Shown here: piece by piece, positions 1 to 8,660 of the stretch | How the letters are laid out: each line of letters begins with the position of its first letter | Numbering within the stretch: position 1 is the stretch's first letter | Assembly (NCBI GenBank): GCA_900772095.1 | Contig: CAAGQJ010000027.1 | Coordinates: 1-19,183 of the forward strand | DNA from: Bacilli bacterium | Lineage (GTDB): Bacteria > Bacillota_I > Bacilli_A > RF39 > UBA660 | Direction: 5' to 3' | DNA: 19,183 nucleotides | The notes under the pieces: generated by a model | Databases searched by the model: none | Seen by the model: only the letters and a program-made list of their open reading frames with translations | Told to the model about the DNA's origin: nothing | Made by a program: the position numbers and the translations under genes

Positions 1-16
1 ACTTAATCCATTTTAT

Positions 17-436
17 ATGAACACAGAAAGAAAACGAGGGGGACGAATCCCCAAGCTGAACCCGAAGTCGCACCATGTGATGCTTCGGTTCGACGATGAC
101 GAGTGGATGAAATTCCTCGTCATGTATGAGCAGACTGATGTGAAGGCAAAGCCTGTCTTCGCTAAAGCACGCATCTTCGGCGATCCGTTCAAGGTGTTGC
201 GTGAGGATAAGACACTGGTGGAATACTACACCAAGCTTTCCTCTTTTCACTCGCAGTACCGAATGATTGGCAACAACTACAACCAGGTTGTCAAGGAACT
301 CCGTTGTCATTTCTCAGAGAAAAAGGCAATGGCTTTGCTCTATAAGCTGGAGAACTGCATCAGGGAACTGGTCTCTCTTACCCGTGAGATTGTTGAACTA
401 ACCCGTAAGTTTGAGGAAAGATGGTCGCAAAGATAA
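17..436 (+). CDS. mobA: MobA-like relaxosome accessory protein
   Basis: A 139-residue, basic, predominantly helical protein of the small MobA type found in Bacteroides conjugative and mobilizable elements. There it binds at the transfer origin and assists the relaxase MobB in forming the relaxosome. The sequence shows a highly basic N-terminus, a DNA-binding-type segment around LRFDDDEW (residues ~23-30), a conserved YRMIGNNYNQ stretch (~81-90) and a helical C-terminus. The gene overlaps the start of mobB by 16 bases, the usual mobA-mobB arrangement. The first ATG in the window is used; the length fits the family, but an upstream start outside the window cannot be excluded. Identification rests on recognising the family and on the mobB neighbour. 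Nothing looks broken here, unlike the two genes downstream. Confidence 0.8.
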   Translation: MNTERKRGGRIPKLNPKSHHVMLRFDDDEWMKFLVMYEQTDVKAKPVFAKARIFGDPFKVLREDKTLVEYYTKLSSFHSQYRMIGNNYNQVVKELRCHFSEKKAMALLYKLENCIRELVSLTREIVELTRKFEERWSQR

Positions 437-1677
437 GTTTCGGAAGTTCATTGTATGGCGCACTGGCATACAATGGTGAGAAGATTAATAAGGAAGAGGG
501 AAAGCTCTTGGCAACAAACAAGATCTTTGATGATTGTTCGGGAAAAACAAGCATCATCAACGCCTTGCGTGATTTCCAGCGATACCTTTCTCCGCATATA
601 AGAACGGAAAAGCCTGTCGTGCATATCTCCCTGAATCCACATCCAGATGATATGCTGACGGATATGGACATGGAGAACATCGCACGGGAATACTTGGAGC
701 GCATGGGATATGGCAACCAGCCATACTTGGTTTACAAGCATGAGGACATAGACCGTCACCACATGCACATCGTGACCATCCGGGTGGATGAGAACGGCAA
801 GTGTTTGGATAGCCGATACAACTACCATAGGAGCAAGGCTATCACCCGTGACTTGGAGGAGAAGTACAATCTCCACAAGGCAGATCGCAAGCAACGCCAG
901 GCAGACAATCCACTCCGCAAGGTGGATGTAAGCCAAGGCAATGTGAAGAAGCAGATTGCCAACACAGTAAAATCTCTCTGCGCTACCTACAGGTTCCAGT
1001 CCTTGGGCGAGTACCGTGCACTTCTCTCCTTATAATATAATATATCCTTGGAGGAAGTCAGAGGCGAAGTTGGCGGTCGTGAGTATCATGGTTTCGTATA
1101 TTCTGCCACGGACGGACAGGGCAACAAGGTGGGAAATCCTTTCAAGGCTTCCAAGATTGACAGCTCTGTCGGCGTGGAGGCGATAGAAAAGCGGTTCGCT
1201 TATTCTGCCAGGAAGGTTAAGGAGGACAAGAAACTCTCCGAGATGACCAAACATAGCGTGGAAGCTGTCTTGAAGCAGACGTACCATAAGGATAAGTTCG
1301 TTGAGTTGCTAAAAGCAAAGGGTATTGATGTTGTTTTCCGACATACAGCTGACGGTCGTATCTACGGAGCAACATTCATTGACCACCGCACCAAAAGCGT
1401 GTTCAATGGTTCAAGGCTTGGAACGAATCTTTCTGCCAATGCCCTGCAGAAGCATTTCACCTTGCCTTACAAGAACGAGCAGCCAATACCGCTTACCATT
1501 CCGGAGGAAGAATACGCAATATCGGAGCAGAAGTTCCAAGGTTCTGACTTGTTCGATGAGTACGGCAGCGGTCTTGGACTTATGGTAGGAGGCGGTTCTT
1601 CAAATGAGGCGCAAGAGGCTGCATTTGATAGAGAGCTGCGCAGAAAGAAAAAGAAGCGAAAAGGGCGAAGCCTTTAA
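421..1677 (+). pseudogene. mobB: MobB relaxase interrupted by an in-frame stop
   Basis: Relaxase of a Bacteroides mobilization module, which nicks the transfer origin and stays bound to the DNA end. The N-terminal catalytic part carries a Tyr in the segment LYGALAYN (~11-18), the motif HISLNPHP (~68-75) and the metal-binding histidine motif HEDIDRHHMH (107-116). Reading is open from ATG 421 until TAA at 1033-1035. The same frame then continues without interruption to 1677 with recognisable MobB C-terminal sequence (EEVRGEVGGREYHG). The two halves are therefore one 419-codon gene split by a single stop codon, not a frameshift. The stop sits in an AT-only tract (1030-1044), so a 3-base slippage insertion is a plausible origin. 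The N-terminal piece of 204 residues keeps all catalytic motifs and could still nick DNA. The downstream piece has only a TTG (1048) as a candidate restart. A sequencing error is also possible. Confidence 0.85.
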
Positions 1678-1830
1678 TCGTATTGTCAAGGTTGGTTTTC
1701 TTATACAATGGAGAAAGCCATCCTTCAATCAGAAAAAAAAGATTAAGCGAATGCAATGAAAGTTTACTTTCGGATTGCTGAGTGTGAGTTTTTTATTCAA
1801 ACAATTTGTAAAACTTTAAAACAGAAAACA

Positions 1831-2010
1831 ATGGCACAAGAAGACGATTTGAGAGCATTGGGGAAAATTATGGATTTTCTCCGTGCCGTGAGTATAATAC
1901 TCGCAATTATGAATGTATATTGGTATTGCTACGAGGCAATGCACATATGGGGAGTGACAATCGGAGTTGTTGACAGAATCCTTATCAACTTCAACCGTAC
2001 AGGTGGAGTT
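1831..2010 (+). pseudogene. mobC: N-terminal fragment of MobC coupling protein
   Basis: The first ~59 residues from ATG 1831 (starting MAQEDDLRALGKIMDF) match the N-terminus of the TraG/VirD4-type coupling protein MobC of Bacteroides elements. They include the first membrane segment (~20-45) and the VVDRILINFNRTGG region. MobC is a membrane ATPase of more than 600 residues that delivers the relaxosome to the transfer channel. After NRTGG, near base 2008, the translation turns into unrelated sequence and stops at 2113-2115. No second membrane segment or Walker motifs follow. The gene is thus cut off at its 5' end, which would abolish coupling by this copy. The gene order mobA-mobB-mobC supports the identification. 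The chosen ATG lies 25 codons inside a longer open frame, because family similarity starts there. Confidence 0.75.
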
Positions 2011-2373
2011 TTTTTATGTGACAAGAGTAGTTTTCCAATGAAAAAGGATGGCAAGAGTATGAATCCTACCATCCTTTTCGATTGTGTACTGAGATTATAT
2101 AATATCTCAACTTGACAAATTCATTATACTACGGCTAAGTGCAATAGGATGCCCATTACAAATTCTCTCAATGCAGCCCAAAGGTATTTTTTTTGATATT
2201 ATTTTGACAAAACAAAAGATTCTACAAGAAGAAATAGAAATGAATATATCAAAGCGAATGTGCCACTATTGGTAGAAAGCATAAATGAAGTTTATTGAGC
2301 TTGCAATAATTATAACGAAAAACACTTGACCTTAGTTCTTTATCTTAAAATTAGGCGATATATAGAAGAACGA
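2008..2373. other. Junction and non-coding stretch between mobC fragment and operon
   Basis: This begins where similarity to MobC ends, in a run of seven T (2010-2016), and reaches the stop codon of the last operon gene. Apart from the 2042-2078 hairpin and a short inverted pair GAGAT...ATCTC near 2091-2108, it is AT-rich. I see no ORF with recognisable similarity, no RNA gene and no convincing U-tailed terminator on the minus strand directly after the operon. It probably holds the recombination boundary that joined the two modules; no clear target-site duplication or inverted end is visible. Confidence 0.5.
2042..2078. terminator. Perfect 10-bp hairpin with A/T flanks
   Basis: The arms AAAAGGATGG (2042-2051) and CCATCCTTTT (2069-2078) are perfectly complementary around a 17-base loop. 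An A-run leads into the left arm and a T-run ends the right arm, so it could end transcription in either direction. It sits just past the mobC truncation point and ~300 bases beyond the end of the minus-strand operon. The GC part of the stem is short, so strength is uncertain. Confidence 0.45.
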
Positions 2374-3189
2374 TTAAAGCATTTCTATTAATGAATTGAA
2401 ATTCACTGGGTCATTATGTCCTGGATCATGTTTTTTAAGGATGGACATCGTTACCTCTATAATGTTGTCTAAATAGGGGATACTCCATGTTCCCAAATTT
2501 TGCCTTGCATAGTAGTTCGAATAGTAGACAGAATTCCTTATCTCTCTGCTATATTTATTTTTATATTCTTCAGCTTTATTCCTTACCTTTCTATCAGGGT
2601 CATTTTGAGCAGATTCGAGTAATGCCTTTAGTTGATTTGAATACTTTTCGTAGTTGCTCAGCAAATTGGGCAATTGTTTGAATTTCTCTTTCACTGATGC
2701 AGTTTTTATCTTGTTAAAGTCATCAATGCATCCTTGGATTCGTTTGGCATCATATTTGAAATACAAACGACCATTTGCATATTTAGCAGAAGTTTCATCC
2801 GCTGTTTTTTGCATTTCAGACATTGACAGGAGCGTTGTGGACATAGTCAAGCTATCTGCTTTATGCTGTTGTTGCATAGATGCAATCAGCGCATTCTTTT
2901 CTCCAATAATAGCTACTTTCTCCTCTATATCCTTTTTATTATTTCTTATAACATCATCCAAATACTCTTTCTCTTTCTGTAAATTCTGGATAATAGAATT
3001 AAGAGAAGTGCAGCTATCTGCTAAAGTTTTCGTGCTATCGGACAATAATTTTATGTCATCACGAAATTTGTCATACTTTGCAGCAGAAATCTTTACTTCT
3101 TCCTTGTCCTTCTTGTTCTTTTGAGCATTTGCAGAAACTGCAAGAAGGCAAAGCAAAAGCGTATAGATAATCCTAAATGACTTTTCCAT
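2374..3189 (-). CDS. Secreted coiled-coil protein, last gene of the Srf-like operon
   Basis: No family recognised. From the ATG at 3189 the product is 271 residues. It begins with a typical Sec signal peptide: Met-Glu-Lys-Ser-Phe-Arg, a Leu-rich core, then SANAQ with likely cleavage before or after Gln (~residue 22-23). The mature part is Lys/Glu-rich with a long heptad-like helix (~residues 40-115), then a second helical region and a C-terminal helix. It has no lipobox Cys. Alternative start: ATG 3210 overlaps the upstream gene by eight bases and adds seven residues. I prefer 3189 because AAGGA lies four bases upstream and the signal peptide then begins cleanly. The frame is open up to 3294, but that part lies inside the upstream gene. 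It probably acts in the periplasm as a structural or adaptor partner of the membrane proteins encoded upstream (inference). Confidence 0.7.
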   Translation of the reverse strand: MEKSFRIIYTLLLCLLAVSANAQKNKKDKEEVKISAAKYDKFRDDIKLLSDSTKTLADSCTSLNSIIQNLQKEKEYLDDVIRNNKKDIEEKVAIIGEKNALIASMQQQHKADSLTMSTTLLSMSEMQKTADETSAKYANGRLYFKYDAKRIQGCIDDFNKIKTASVKEKFKQLPNLLSNYEKYSNQLKALLESAQNDPDRKVRNKAEEYKNKYSREIRNSVYYSNYYARQNLGTWSIPYLDNIIEVTMSILKKHDPGHNDPVNFNSLIEML

Positions 3190-3202
3190 TTTCCTTGTTT
3201 GT

Positions 3203-4072
3203 TTATTCATTCCATGTATAGTTTTCTGCAGATCTATCGTAATAGTCCTGAGAATTCTTAAGAGATTGTGCATGTGCGGAAGTGCTAACTCCAAAAACTT
3301 TCGTTTTCTCGAACTCTTGGATTAAATCGTACACCTTGCTAGACTCATTATCATAAGCACTCTTTGTTCCGAAAGAGTACAAATTCTGCAAATTATCAAC
3401 ACGCCTTTTAAGCTGATAATAACAAGACAATTCGAGTTTTTGCCCCACAGAGTTTAATGCATTTACCAACCTGACGCAATTCTTTAGATATTCTTTCGTT
3501 GCCAAAGACTCTGCATTTTTGCGTTTAGAATATGCATCATTGTAGTTATTGAAAGATGTTTGCTTAGCAACATTCCAGGCATTACCATATTCACTGATAA
3601 TGCTTTCTATCTTTGTAAGTACAGCAAGACTAGTAGATTCTAAAGCCTTTTTCGAACCTTGAGCAATCGTGACATTACGCAACTTGTATATAATCTTTGT
3701 CATAACGACATGGTCACTATGACTCCATATGGATTGTTCAAATTTAGACATCGACCATTTTACGAATGCTGCGGAGAATTTTTCTGCAGAACTATATATT
3801 GCATTGTCACATGACTTCTGGTCTATCAAAGAATCCTCTCTGTACAATGTAGCGCGGTCAGCTATAACATCAAACAATTTCTCTGCCTCTTTTAATTCCA
3901 ATGTGTCTGGATTATAAGAATTAGAAAACTTTTGGATGTCGGCCGTATGCACATCTTCCGTTTTTATTTTCTCAGGTGGACTTACTACTGTTTGGATAAA
4001 AAATAAGACACCACCTACTGCCACTGCTATTGCAATGGCAAGTATCAGCGATTTTATAAGAGATCTGTTCAT
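3203..4072 (-). CDS. Type II membrane-anchored helical protein of unknown function
   Basis: A 289-residue protein with one N-terminal membrane segment (~residues 6-28), preceded by a short basic tail (MNRSLIKS), which predicts N-in/C-out orientation. The rest is a mostly helical, Lys/Ser/Asn-rich domain with no motif I recognise. It would lie in the periplasm next to the secreted product of the following gene. Its start codon shares one base with the stop of the preceding gene (TAATG), indicating translational coupling and joint stoichiometry. No signal cleavage site is evident. Function is unknown; the context makes it a structural component of the operon's envelope assembly (inference). Confidence 0.7.
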   Translation of the reverse strand: MNRSLIKSLILAIAIAVAVGGVLFFIQTVVSPPEKIKTEDVHTADIQKFSNSYNPDTLELKEAEKLFDVIADRATLYREDSLIDQKSCDNAIYSSAEKFSAAFVKWSMSKFEQSIWSHSDHVVMTKIIYKLRNVTIAQGSKKALESTSLAVLTKIESIISEYGNAWNVAKQTSFNNYNDAYSKRKNAESLATKEYLKNCVRLVNALNSVGQKLELSCYYQLKRRVDNLQNLYSFGTKSAYDNESSKVYDLIQEFEKTKVFGVSTSAHAQSLKNSQDYYDRSAENYTWNE

Positions 4073-6099
4073 TAGTTCAAATTATCTTGATTATTATTCC
4101 CTTTAGAACTTCCCTTGCTACCAGAGTTACTCTTGTTGGTAGTTTCCTTGTCATTGGAATTTCCTTTGTTATTAGAATTTCCTTTGCTACCGGAATTACT
4201 CTTGTTGGTAGAGTTCCCTTTGCCGTTTGAATTTCCTTTGTTGTTGGATGGTCTATTATTTTTACTAGTAGTTTCAGAAACCACGGATGATGAATGATTT
4301 GAATCATAGTCTTCAACACCGTTAGAAGAATCGGATGGTATGTCGTTTTCTTTTGCGTCTGGCTTAGACGCAAAATCTGTGTTTAGATATTTCTCTACAT
4401 CTATACTTCCATCAGTTGACCATACTCCCTTTTTATTATTATTCTCTTCAACAATCTTATACAGACGTTCCCATTCGTTGATATATTTCAGGTCAGAATG
4501 ATCATCTATGAACTTCTTAAGTTCTTTGAATTGGAAATCCCGAATCATTGCGTACACTCCTTTTAAGTCGGGGAATTTCTCCATTTCTGACTCAATCCAT
4601 TTTGTATTATTCTGTCGCAAATACTCTACCGCTGACTCCCAATCAGATGTAGAATCATTATACTCATCACTTGCGATTTCTGACTCCTGTGGTTTGTCAG
4701 ATGGGGATATATACTGATATCCATAATAACAGCATACAATGATTAAAACAAATATCCCTGTGTATACTAGATACTTTAACCACGGGGTACCTTTTCCGTG
4801 GTGTTCTTTTGAGGAATTCCCTTTTCTTTCTTGACTTATATAATCTTCTCGTCTTACAGACATTGCATCTCTTCCGATAGGAGGCATCGCTGCTTGTTTA
4901 TGAGCACCTTTAAGTCTATTTGTTCTTGTTTCAGACGGAGTCCCTTCGAATTGGAATCCGGGAATCTCTGAGCCTTTAAGCTTATATTGTGTTTTGATTA
5001 CAAACTCGAAGGTTCGAACGTCAGGAATCTTCGTTTCAATGCAGCATTTATATTCATGGTTCTCAGGTTGGAGTTCTATAACGAATTCTCCTTTCTCATT
5101 TGGTTGGGTAAGATCTAATGTGCCATTGAATGGCTCATAAGTTTGTAAATCAACACGACAAGATACACAGTTCAAGTCATCTTCTCTGAAGTAAAAGACA
5201 GTTGGGTTCTTACTATCATCCACCCAATATTTCCCAATAAATATGGGTCGTACTTTCAGAGTTTTCCCTGTAACTTTGTCAACAACTCGAAACAACTCAA
5301 GACGAAAGGAACGCTTCATGTCTGTTTTTTGTATCAATAAATCCTCACTACATCTTCCTTGCTTATCCACTGGGGCATAACCAGAGCGTGTCCATCTAAC
5401 TCTCACCTGGGCACCTTCTGTTACCCTTAAGGAATCCGCTCCCCAATTATGCTTGAAACCGTAACGTTCCGAAGGAAGTTCTATCACAAAGCTTTTTTCA
5501 AGCTTTGTGTTAGACAAGTCTTGTGCATCAGAAACTTGCAGCCCGCTTTCTTTGTCTATTAAGAATACGGACTTATATTTGCAATACTCTGATTGATAGA
5601 GGTAATCTTCCAATATCGAACTCTGTGTGTACACAAGTTCTGTTCCTTTACCATAGTAGCGTACAGCATAGGTGTCCCCAGAGCTGACAGAATAGCTTGG
5701 GTTGTTGGTTGTTTGGTAAGGCTTTTCGAACAGATTGTCTAGTTCTGCCTTTTTGTCCTCAACATCGAAAGACAAGATTTCTTCAACCTTTTGTATTATT
5801 GAAGACAACTCTCCCTTGGGAAGAAGAATGTCTTTATGGATGAAAATCCATGCACTCTGATAATCATTTCTTCCTGCAATAGGTTGCATAATGCAATAGA
5901 AACATCCATTACTTTCGAATTGGATGAAATGAATTGGAACTGAAGCAGAATTGTTTGTCACCTTCTTCAATTCAGCCCCAGTATCACGCACTACCGAAGA
6001 CCATTCATCATCATTAAAACGATAAATGGCTCTAAAACCGCTTGTGCGGTTATTAGCTTTTGTCGTATTAATAACAATACCTAACTTATTCTTTTCCAT
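4072..6099 (-). CDS. Single-pass protein with cytoplasmic N-domain and Asn/Gly/Ser/Lys-rich tail
   Basis: A 675-residue protein from ATG 6099, one base after the preceding stop; an in-frame TTG at 6111 would add four residues and is less likely. Layout: a compact N-terminal domain (~1-115, with FRAIYRFNDDEW and AGRNDYQSAWIF); a beta-rich region (~130-400) resembling tandem Ig-like or all-beta modules; a basic linker; one membrane helix (~440-462); a helical segment with repeated Trp-Glu/Phe-Pro units (~480-560); and a low-complexity tail (~614-675). Positive charges before the helix predict N-in, so the beta-rich part is cytoplasmic and the tail periplasmic. The N-terminal domain next to a GTPase gene recalls the GTPase-associated proteins described in bacterial conflict systems, but I cannot establish homology. 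It may link a cytoplasmic GTPase to periplasmic partners (inference). Confidence 0.7.
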   Translation of the reverse strand: MEKNKLGIVINTTKANNRTSGFRAIYRFNDDEWSSVVRDTGAELKKVTNNSASVPIHFIQFESNGCFYCIMQPIAGRNDYQSAWIFIHKDILLPKGELSSIIQKVEEILSFDVEDKKAELDNLFEKPYQTTNNPSYSVSSGDTYAVRYYGKGTELVYTQSSILEDYLYQSEYCKYKSVFLIDKESGLQVSDAQDLSNTKLEKSFVIELPSERYGFKHNWGADSLRVTEGAQVRVRWTRSGYAPVDKQGRCSEDLLIQKTDMKRSFRLELFRVVDKVTGKTLKVRPIFIGKYWVDDSKNPTVFYFREDDLNCVSCRVDLQTYEPFNGTLDLTQPNEKGEFVIELQPENHEYKCCIETKIPDVRTFEFVIKTQYKLKGSEIPGFQFEGTPSETRTNRLKGAHKQAAMPPIGRDAMSVRREDYISQERKGNSSKEHHGKGTPWLKYLVYTGIFVLIIVCCYYGYQYISPSDKPQESEIASDEYNDSTSDWESAVEYLRQNNTKWIESEMEKFPDLKGVYAMIRDFQFKELKKFIDDHSDLKYINEWERLYKIVEENNNKKGVWSTDGSIDVEKYLNTDFASKPDAKENDIPSDSSNGVEDYDSNHSSSVVSETTSKNNRPSNNKGNSNGKGNSTNKSNSGSKGNSNNKGNSNDKETTNKSNSGSKGSSKGNNNQDNLN
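4100..4250. repeat. Tandem low-complexity repeat with 69-base period
   Basis: Two 28-base copies, 4115-4142 and 4184-4211, differ at two positions and are spaced exactly 69 bases (23 codons) apart in frame. On the minus strand both encode TNKSNSGSKG. Shorter GNSNNKGNSN-type units fill the space. The array forms the C-terminal tail of the overlapping gene. Its period and near-identity point to duplication by slippage or unequal recombination, so copy number may vary between strains. Confidence 0.75.
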
Positions 6100-6100
6100 A

Positions 6101-7717
6101 TTATTTACCAAACATTCTTGTTAATTTACCTAATCGGCCGGCTCTCTCTGCATAGGAGCGTTCCTTTATTTCTTCTATTATACGATGTGTCCACTCCTTG
6201 TCAAACATACACAGATTTTGGAAACAGACTTTTCCGATAGAGAACGGAAATCTTGATACCCGGCCACCATTTATCTCTTTCTTTTCGCATATATCAACAA
6301 GGCCTCCATAAAGACCTTTATAGTATGTTTCGATGTAATTCGCAAGATGTGTACCTAACTCTGACTCATCAACATTAGCTTTATCAACTTTAGTAACAAT
6401 CATATAGACACCATCTGTAAATTCATCAAATATGTCCATTTCATTTATGTAGCTAATGGCTGCCTGAAGATAAGAGTCTTGACTCATGCTTCTAATCTTT
6501 TTGTCTTGTGCACCATATTCAACAACAAAGAAATGAATCTTACGATTGTTGGTTCTGTTTTTAACAAGGATGTTGTCAAGAGTATTTATAGCATCCGCCT
6601 GTTCTTGTCTCTCAAATGGCAAACCTGAGGCTTTGAGATGCATACATGTAAACAACTCACCAGACAAATCAATAAATGCTAACTTATGCTCACGACCATC
6701 TTCACCGACAAGAGTAAAACGCATCTCGTAGGTATCTTGTACGTCTGTACGGGGAGGTAAAACAGAAACGGCTTCTGGATCGAACAAATCTGCTAATTGC
6801 ATCATATATGCCGCACCTTGACAATTTCCATCAGGATGCATTGCCTTAACATTGGTTCCATTCTTCGCCGCACTCATAATAGCACCCAAGGCACATGTCT
6901 TCCCTGATGATGGAATGCCCCAGAAATACACCTCGGTATAATCTTTTTTAATTTCCTCCAAAGGTTGCGCAGGTGGCAGGTCTGGAACATCACTTGACTG
7001 AAAATCTATCAATTTGTCAACAAAAACTGAGTCTATGCCGCTGATATTTTCCAAATCATCATACTCGATAATTCCTTCATTACACAGAGTCTGAACGATT
7101 TCTGCCTCCATAATATTATTGTCATCACCAATAACAGTTGCAATATCATGAGATGAAATTCTGTTGGAGTTAAGGTATGTTTTCAGCAACTCTGGTATCT
7201 TGAGGTCAGGACGGTTGCTATTATAGCCTTCTCTAATCGCCGAGATGACCAAACGTGTTCCGTTACCGCGCCTCTTTTCTCTTTGCAATTCGTTGATTTT
7301 TGCGCGTGCTTCTGTAACATGCGGACTCCTTGGATTCTCACGGATAAAAGTGCGCAATGCTTCTATGTCCGATTTGTCTAGAGAATCCCATTCATTTTCG
7401 ATTTGGATTTTGTTGTCTTCTCTTATTAAATCGGAAATTCTGCCCCTAGCGGCATCAGTGAACTTACCAGAAGGATACTTTGAAAGATATTCTTGAAATG
7501 CCGATTTTGTACCAGCAGTAAGTGCCCTTTCCCAATCCTTGTCTTCTACTTGAGCAATTTGTGAAATTTGCTCCTCAATAGCTTTGCGTAATGACGGCGT
7601 AAGATCGCCTGTATCACGCATATCGTCCCAAGTAATCACGCCCTTGTCTACATACTCCGCAAGTTGACGTGGACTATACTCGGAAAGATTGTCTAATATG
7701 TTGTCTTTTGTATTCAT
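6101..7717 (-). CDS. P-loop GTPase with N-terminal helical-repeat region
   Basis: A 538-residue protein from ATG 7717; an in-frame TTG at 7723 would add two residues. The N-terminal ~150 residues contain two tandem helical units with the patterns YLSKYPSGKF...A...I and FIRENPRSPH...A...I, similar to the TPR-like repeats found in bacterial signalling and caspase-type proteins. A further helical region follows. The GTPase domain starts near residue 260. It has G1 GIPSSGKT (267-274), G3 DLSG (350-353) and G4 TKVD (442-445), so the fold is Ras/TRAFAC-like and GTP is the likely ligand. No membrane segment is seen, so it is cytoplasmic. It starts two bases after the upstream stop and ends one base before the next start. 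It probably works as a switch for the membrane proteins encoded on either side (inference). Exact family not recognised. Confidence 0.75.
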   Translation of the reverse strand: MNTKDNILDNLSEYSPRQLAEYVDKGVITWDDMRDTGDLTPSLRKAIEEQISQIAQVEDKDWERALTAGTKSAFQEYLSKYPSGKFTDAARGRISDLIREDNKIQIENEWDSLDKSDIEALRTFIRENPRSPHVTEARAKINELQREKRRGNGTRLVISAIREGYNSNRPDLKIPELLKTYLNSNRISSHDIATVIGDDNNIMEAEIVQTLCNEGIIEYDDLENISGIDSVFVDKLIDFQSSDVPDLPPAQPLEEIKKDYTEVYFWGIPSSGKTCALGAIMSAAKNGTNVKAMHPDGNCQGAAYMMQLADLFDPEAVSVLPPRTDVQDTYEMRFTLVGEDGREHKLAFIDLSGELFTCMHLKASGLPFERQEQADAINTLDNILVKNRTNNRKIHFFVVEYGAQDKKIRSMSQDSYLQAAISYINEMDIFDEFTDGVYMIVTKVDKANVDESELGTHLANYIETYYKGLYGGLVDICEKKEINGGRVSRFPFSIGKVCFQNLCMFDKEWTHRIIEEIKERSYAERAGRLGKLTRMFGK

Positions 7718-7719
7718 AA

Positions 7720-8658
7720 TCAAAATGAGTCGTATTTACTTCTATTAGTCCCTTGCTTTTTGTTTGCTTTATCTATAGAAACTGATTTGTGATAATTTCC
7801 CTTTCCAAAGAATGTCTCAATATTTCTTGAATGGCGTTCTTGTACGAAGTATGGGCACAAAAGCAGCAAGTAGCAAATAAGCAATGTCGTTATCGCTAAT
7901 GCGTTTGGAGCCTTTGCTTCTTGATATAAGCTTTTCAAACTTGTTAGTCCGTTCAGTGCTTTCTCTTTATGTATGTTTGCTGTGGAAAATGGATCGACAT
8001 CCGTTTCAGAAGAAATACACTTTTGAGAAATTGTGTTTAAGGATTCTGTCCATTGTTCTATTGCTCCCTCAATGGTGGAGATGTTTCCGAAAAGAAAAAC
8101 ATTCCATACAGAAGGAGAATCACTAACCTTATTAATCCAAATTTTTGCCTCATCAATGGATTTTCTTGTCGAACTTTTCAAGTATAGTGACAACTCAGTA
8201 ATCCTATTATTTATGAGTTGGTCATCGTTAACTGTTGATGTTAAGGAAGACTTAAGTTGCTCTATTCTGGAATCCGAATACGAGTCATAATCTGAAAATA
8301 TACCCAAAGAAGCCTTAATTGATTTGTCAAACTGCTGGATGATTTCATCTTCCGAACTTTGAACTGTCCAAAAATGTGAGAAAGGAACACCAACAATAAT
8401 AATAATAAATGGAGAACATGCTACTAATATGCGTTCCCAAATAATACTCCTGTGAAACTTCTTATCCACACCCTTTAGAACTTGCGCCCCTAATACAGTA
8501 AGAACAATTAAAAGGACACAACATCCCATGGTAAATAAACCTGCGCAATAATTACCAACGGTGTAGTATGTCGCTCCCATGAAAACGACATACGCAATAA
8601 AAATCAGTGCGAGGAACGCCACAATGTGTCCCCACGAAAATCTAAGTTTTCTATTCAT
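7720..8658 (-). CDS. Four-helix inner-membrane protein with large periplasmic loop
   Basis: A 312-residue protein of no recognised family. Membrane segments lie at ~11-33, ~38-60, ~77-97 and ~253-272. The basic N-terminus, the basic loop KGVDKKFHR (~62-70) and the Lys/Arg-rich C-terminal tail all lie on the inner side by the positive-inside rule. This leaves residues ~98-250, a helical Ser/Asp-rich domain, in the periplasm. The gene starts two bases after the protease gene and is followed two bases later by the GTPase gene, so translation is likely coupled. It may form the membrane core that connects the cytoplasmic GTPases with the periplasmic protease (inference). Confidence 0.7.
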   Translation of the reverse strand: MNRKLRFSWGHIVAFLALIFIAYVVFMGATYYTVGNYCAGLFTMGCCVLLIVLTVLGAQVLKGVDKKFHRSIIWERILVACSPFIIIIVGVPFSHFWTVQSSEDEIIQQFDKSIKASLGIFSDYDSYSDSRIEQLKSSLTSTVNDDQLINNRITELSLYLKSSTRKSIDEAKIWINKVSDSPSVWNVFLFGNISTIEGAIEQWTESLNTISQKCISSETDVDPFSTANIHKEKALNGLTSLKSLYQEAKAPNALAITTLLICYLLLLCPYFVQERHSRNIETFFGKGNYHKSVSIDKANKKQGTNRSKYDSF

Positions 8659-8660
8659 AT

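Noticed and set aside
378..936. Minus-strand open frames over mobB (378-716 and 448-936)
   Set aside because: They are antisense shadows of a recognised relaxase gene and show no protein-family features.
1756..1830. Longer mobC start at ATG 1756
   Set aside because: Recognisable MobC sequence starts at ATG 1831; the upstream 25 codons are unrelated.
3190..3294. 35-residue extension of the last operon gene from ATG 3294
   Set aside because: It lies inside the preceding gene and would place the signal peptide in the middle of the protein.
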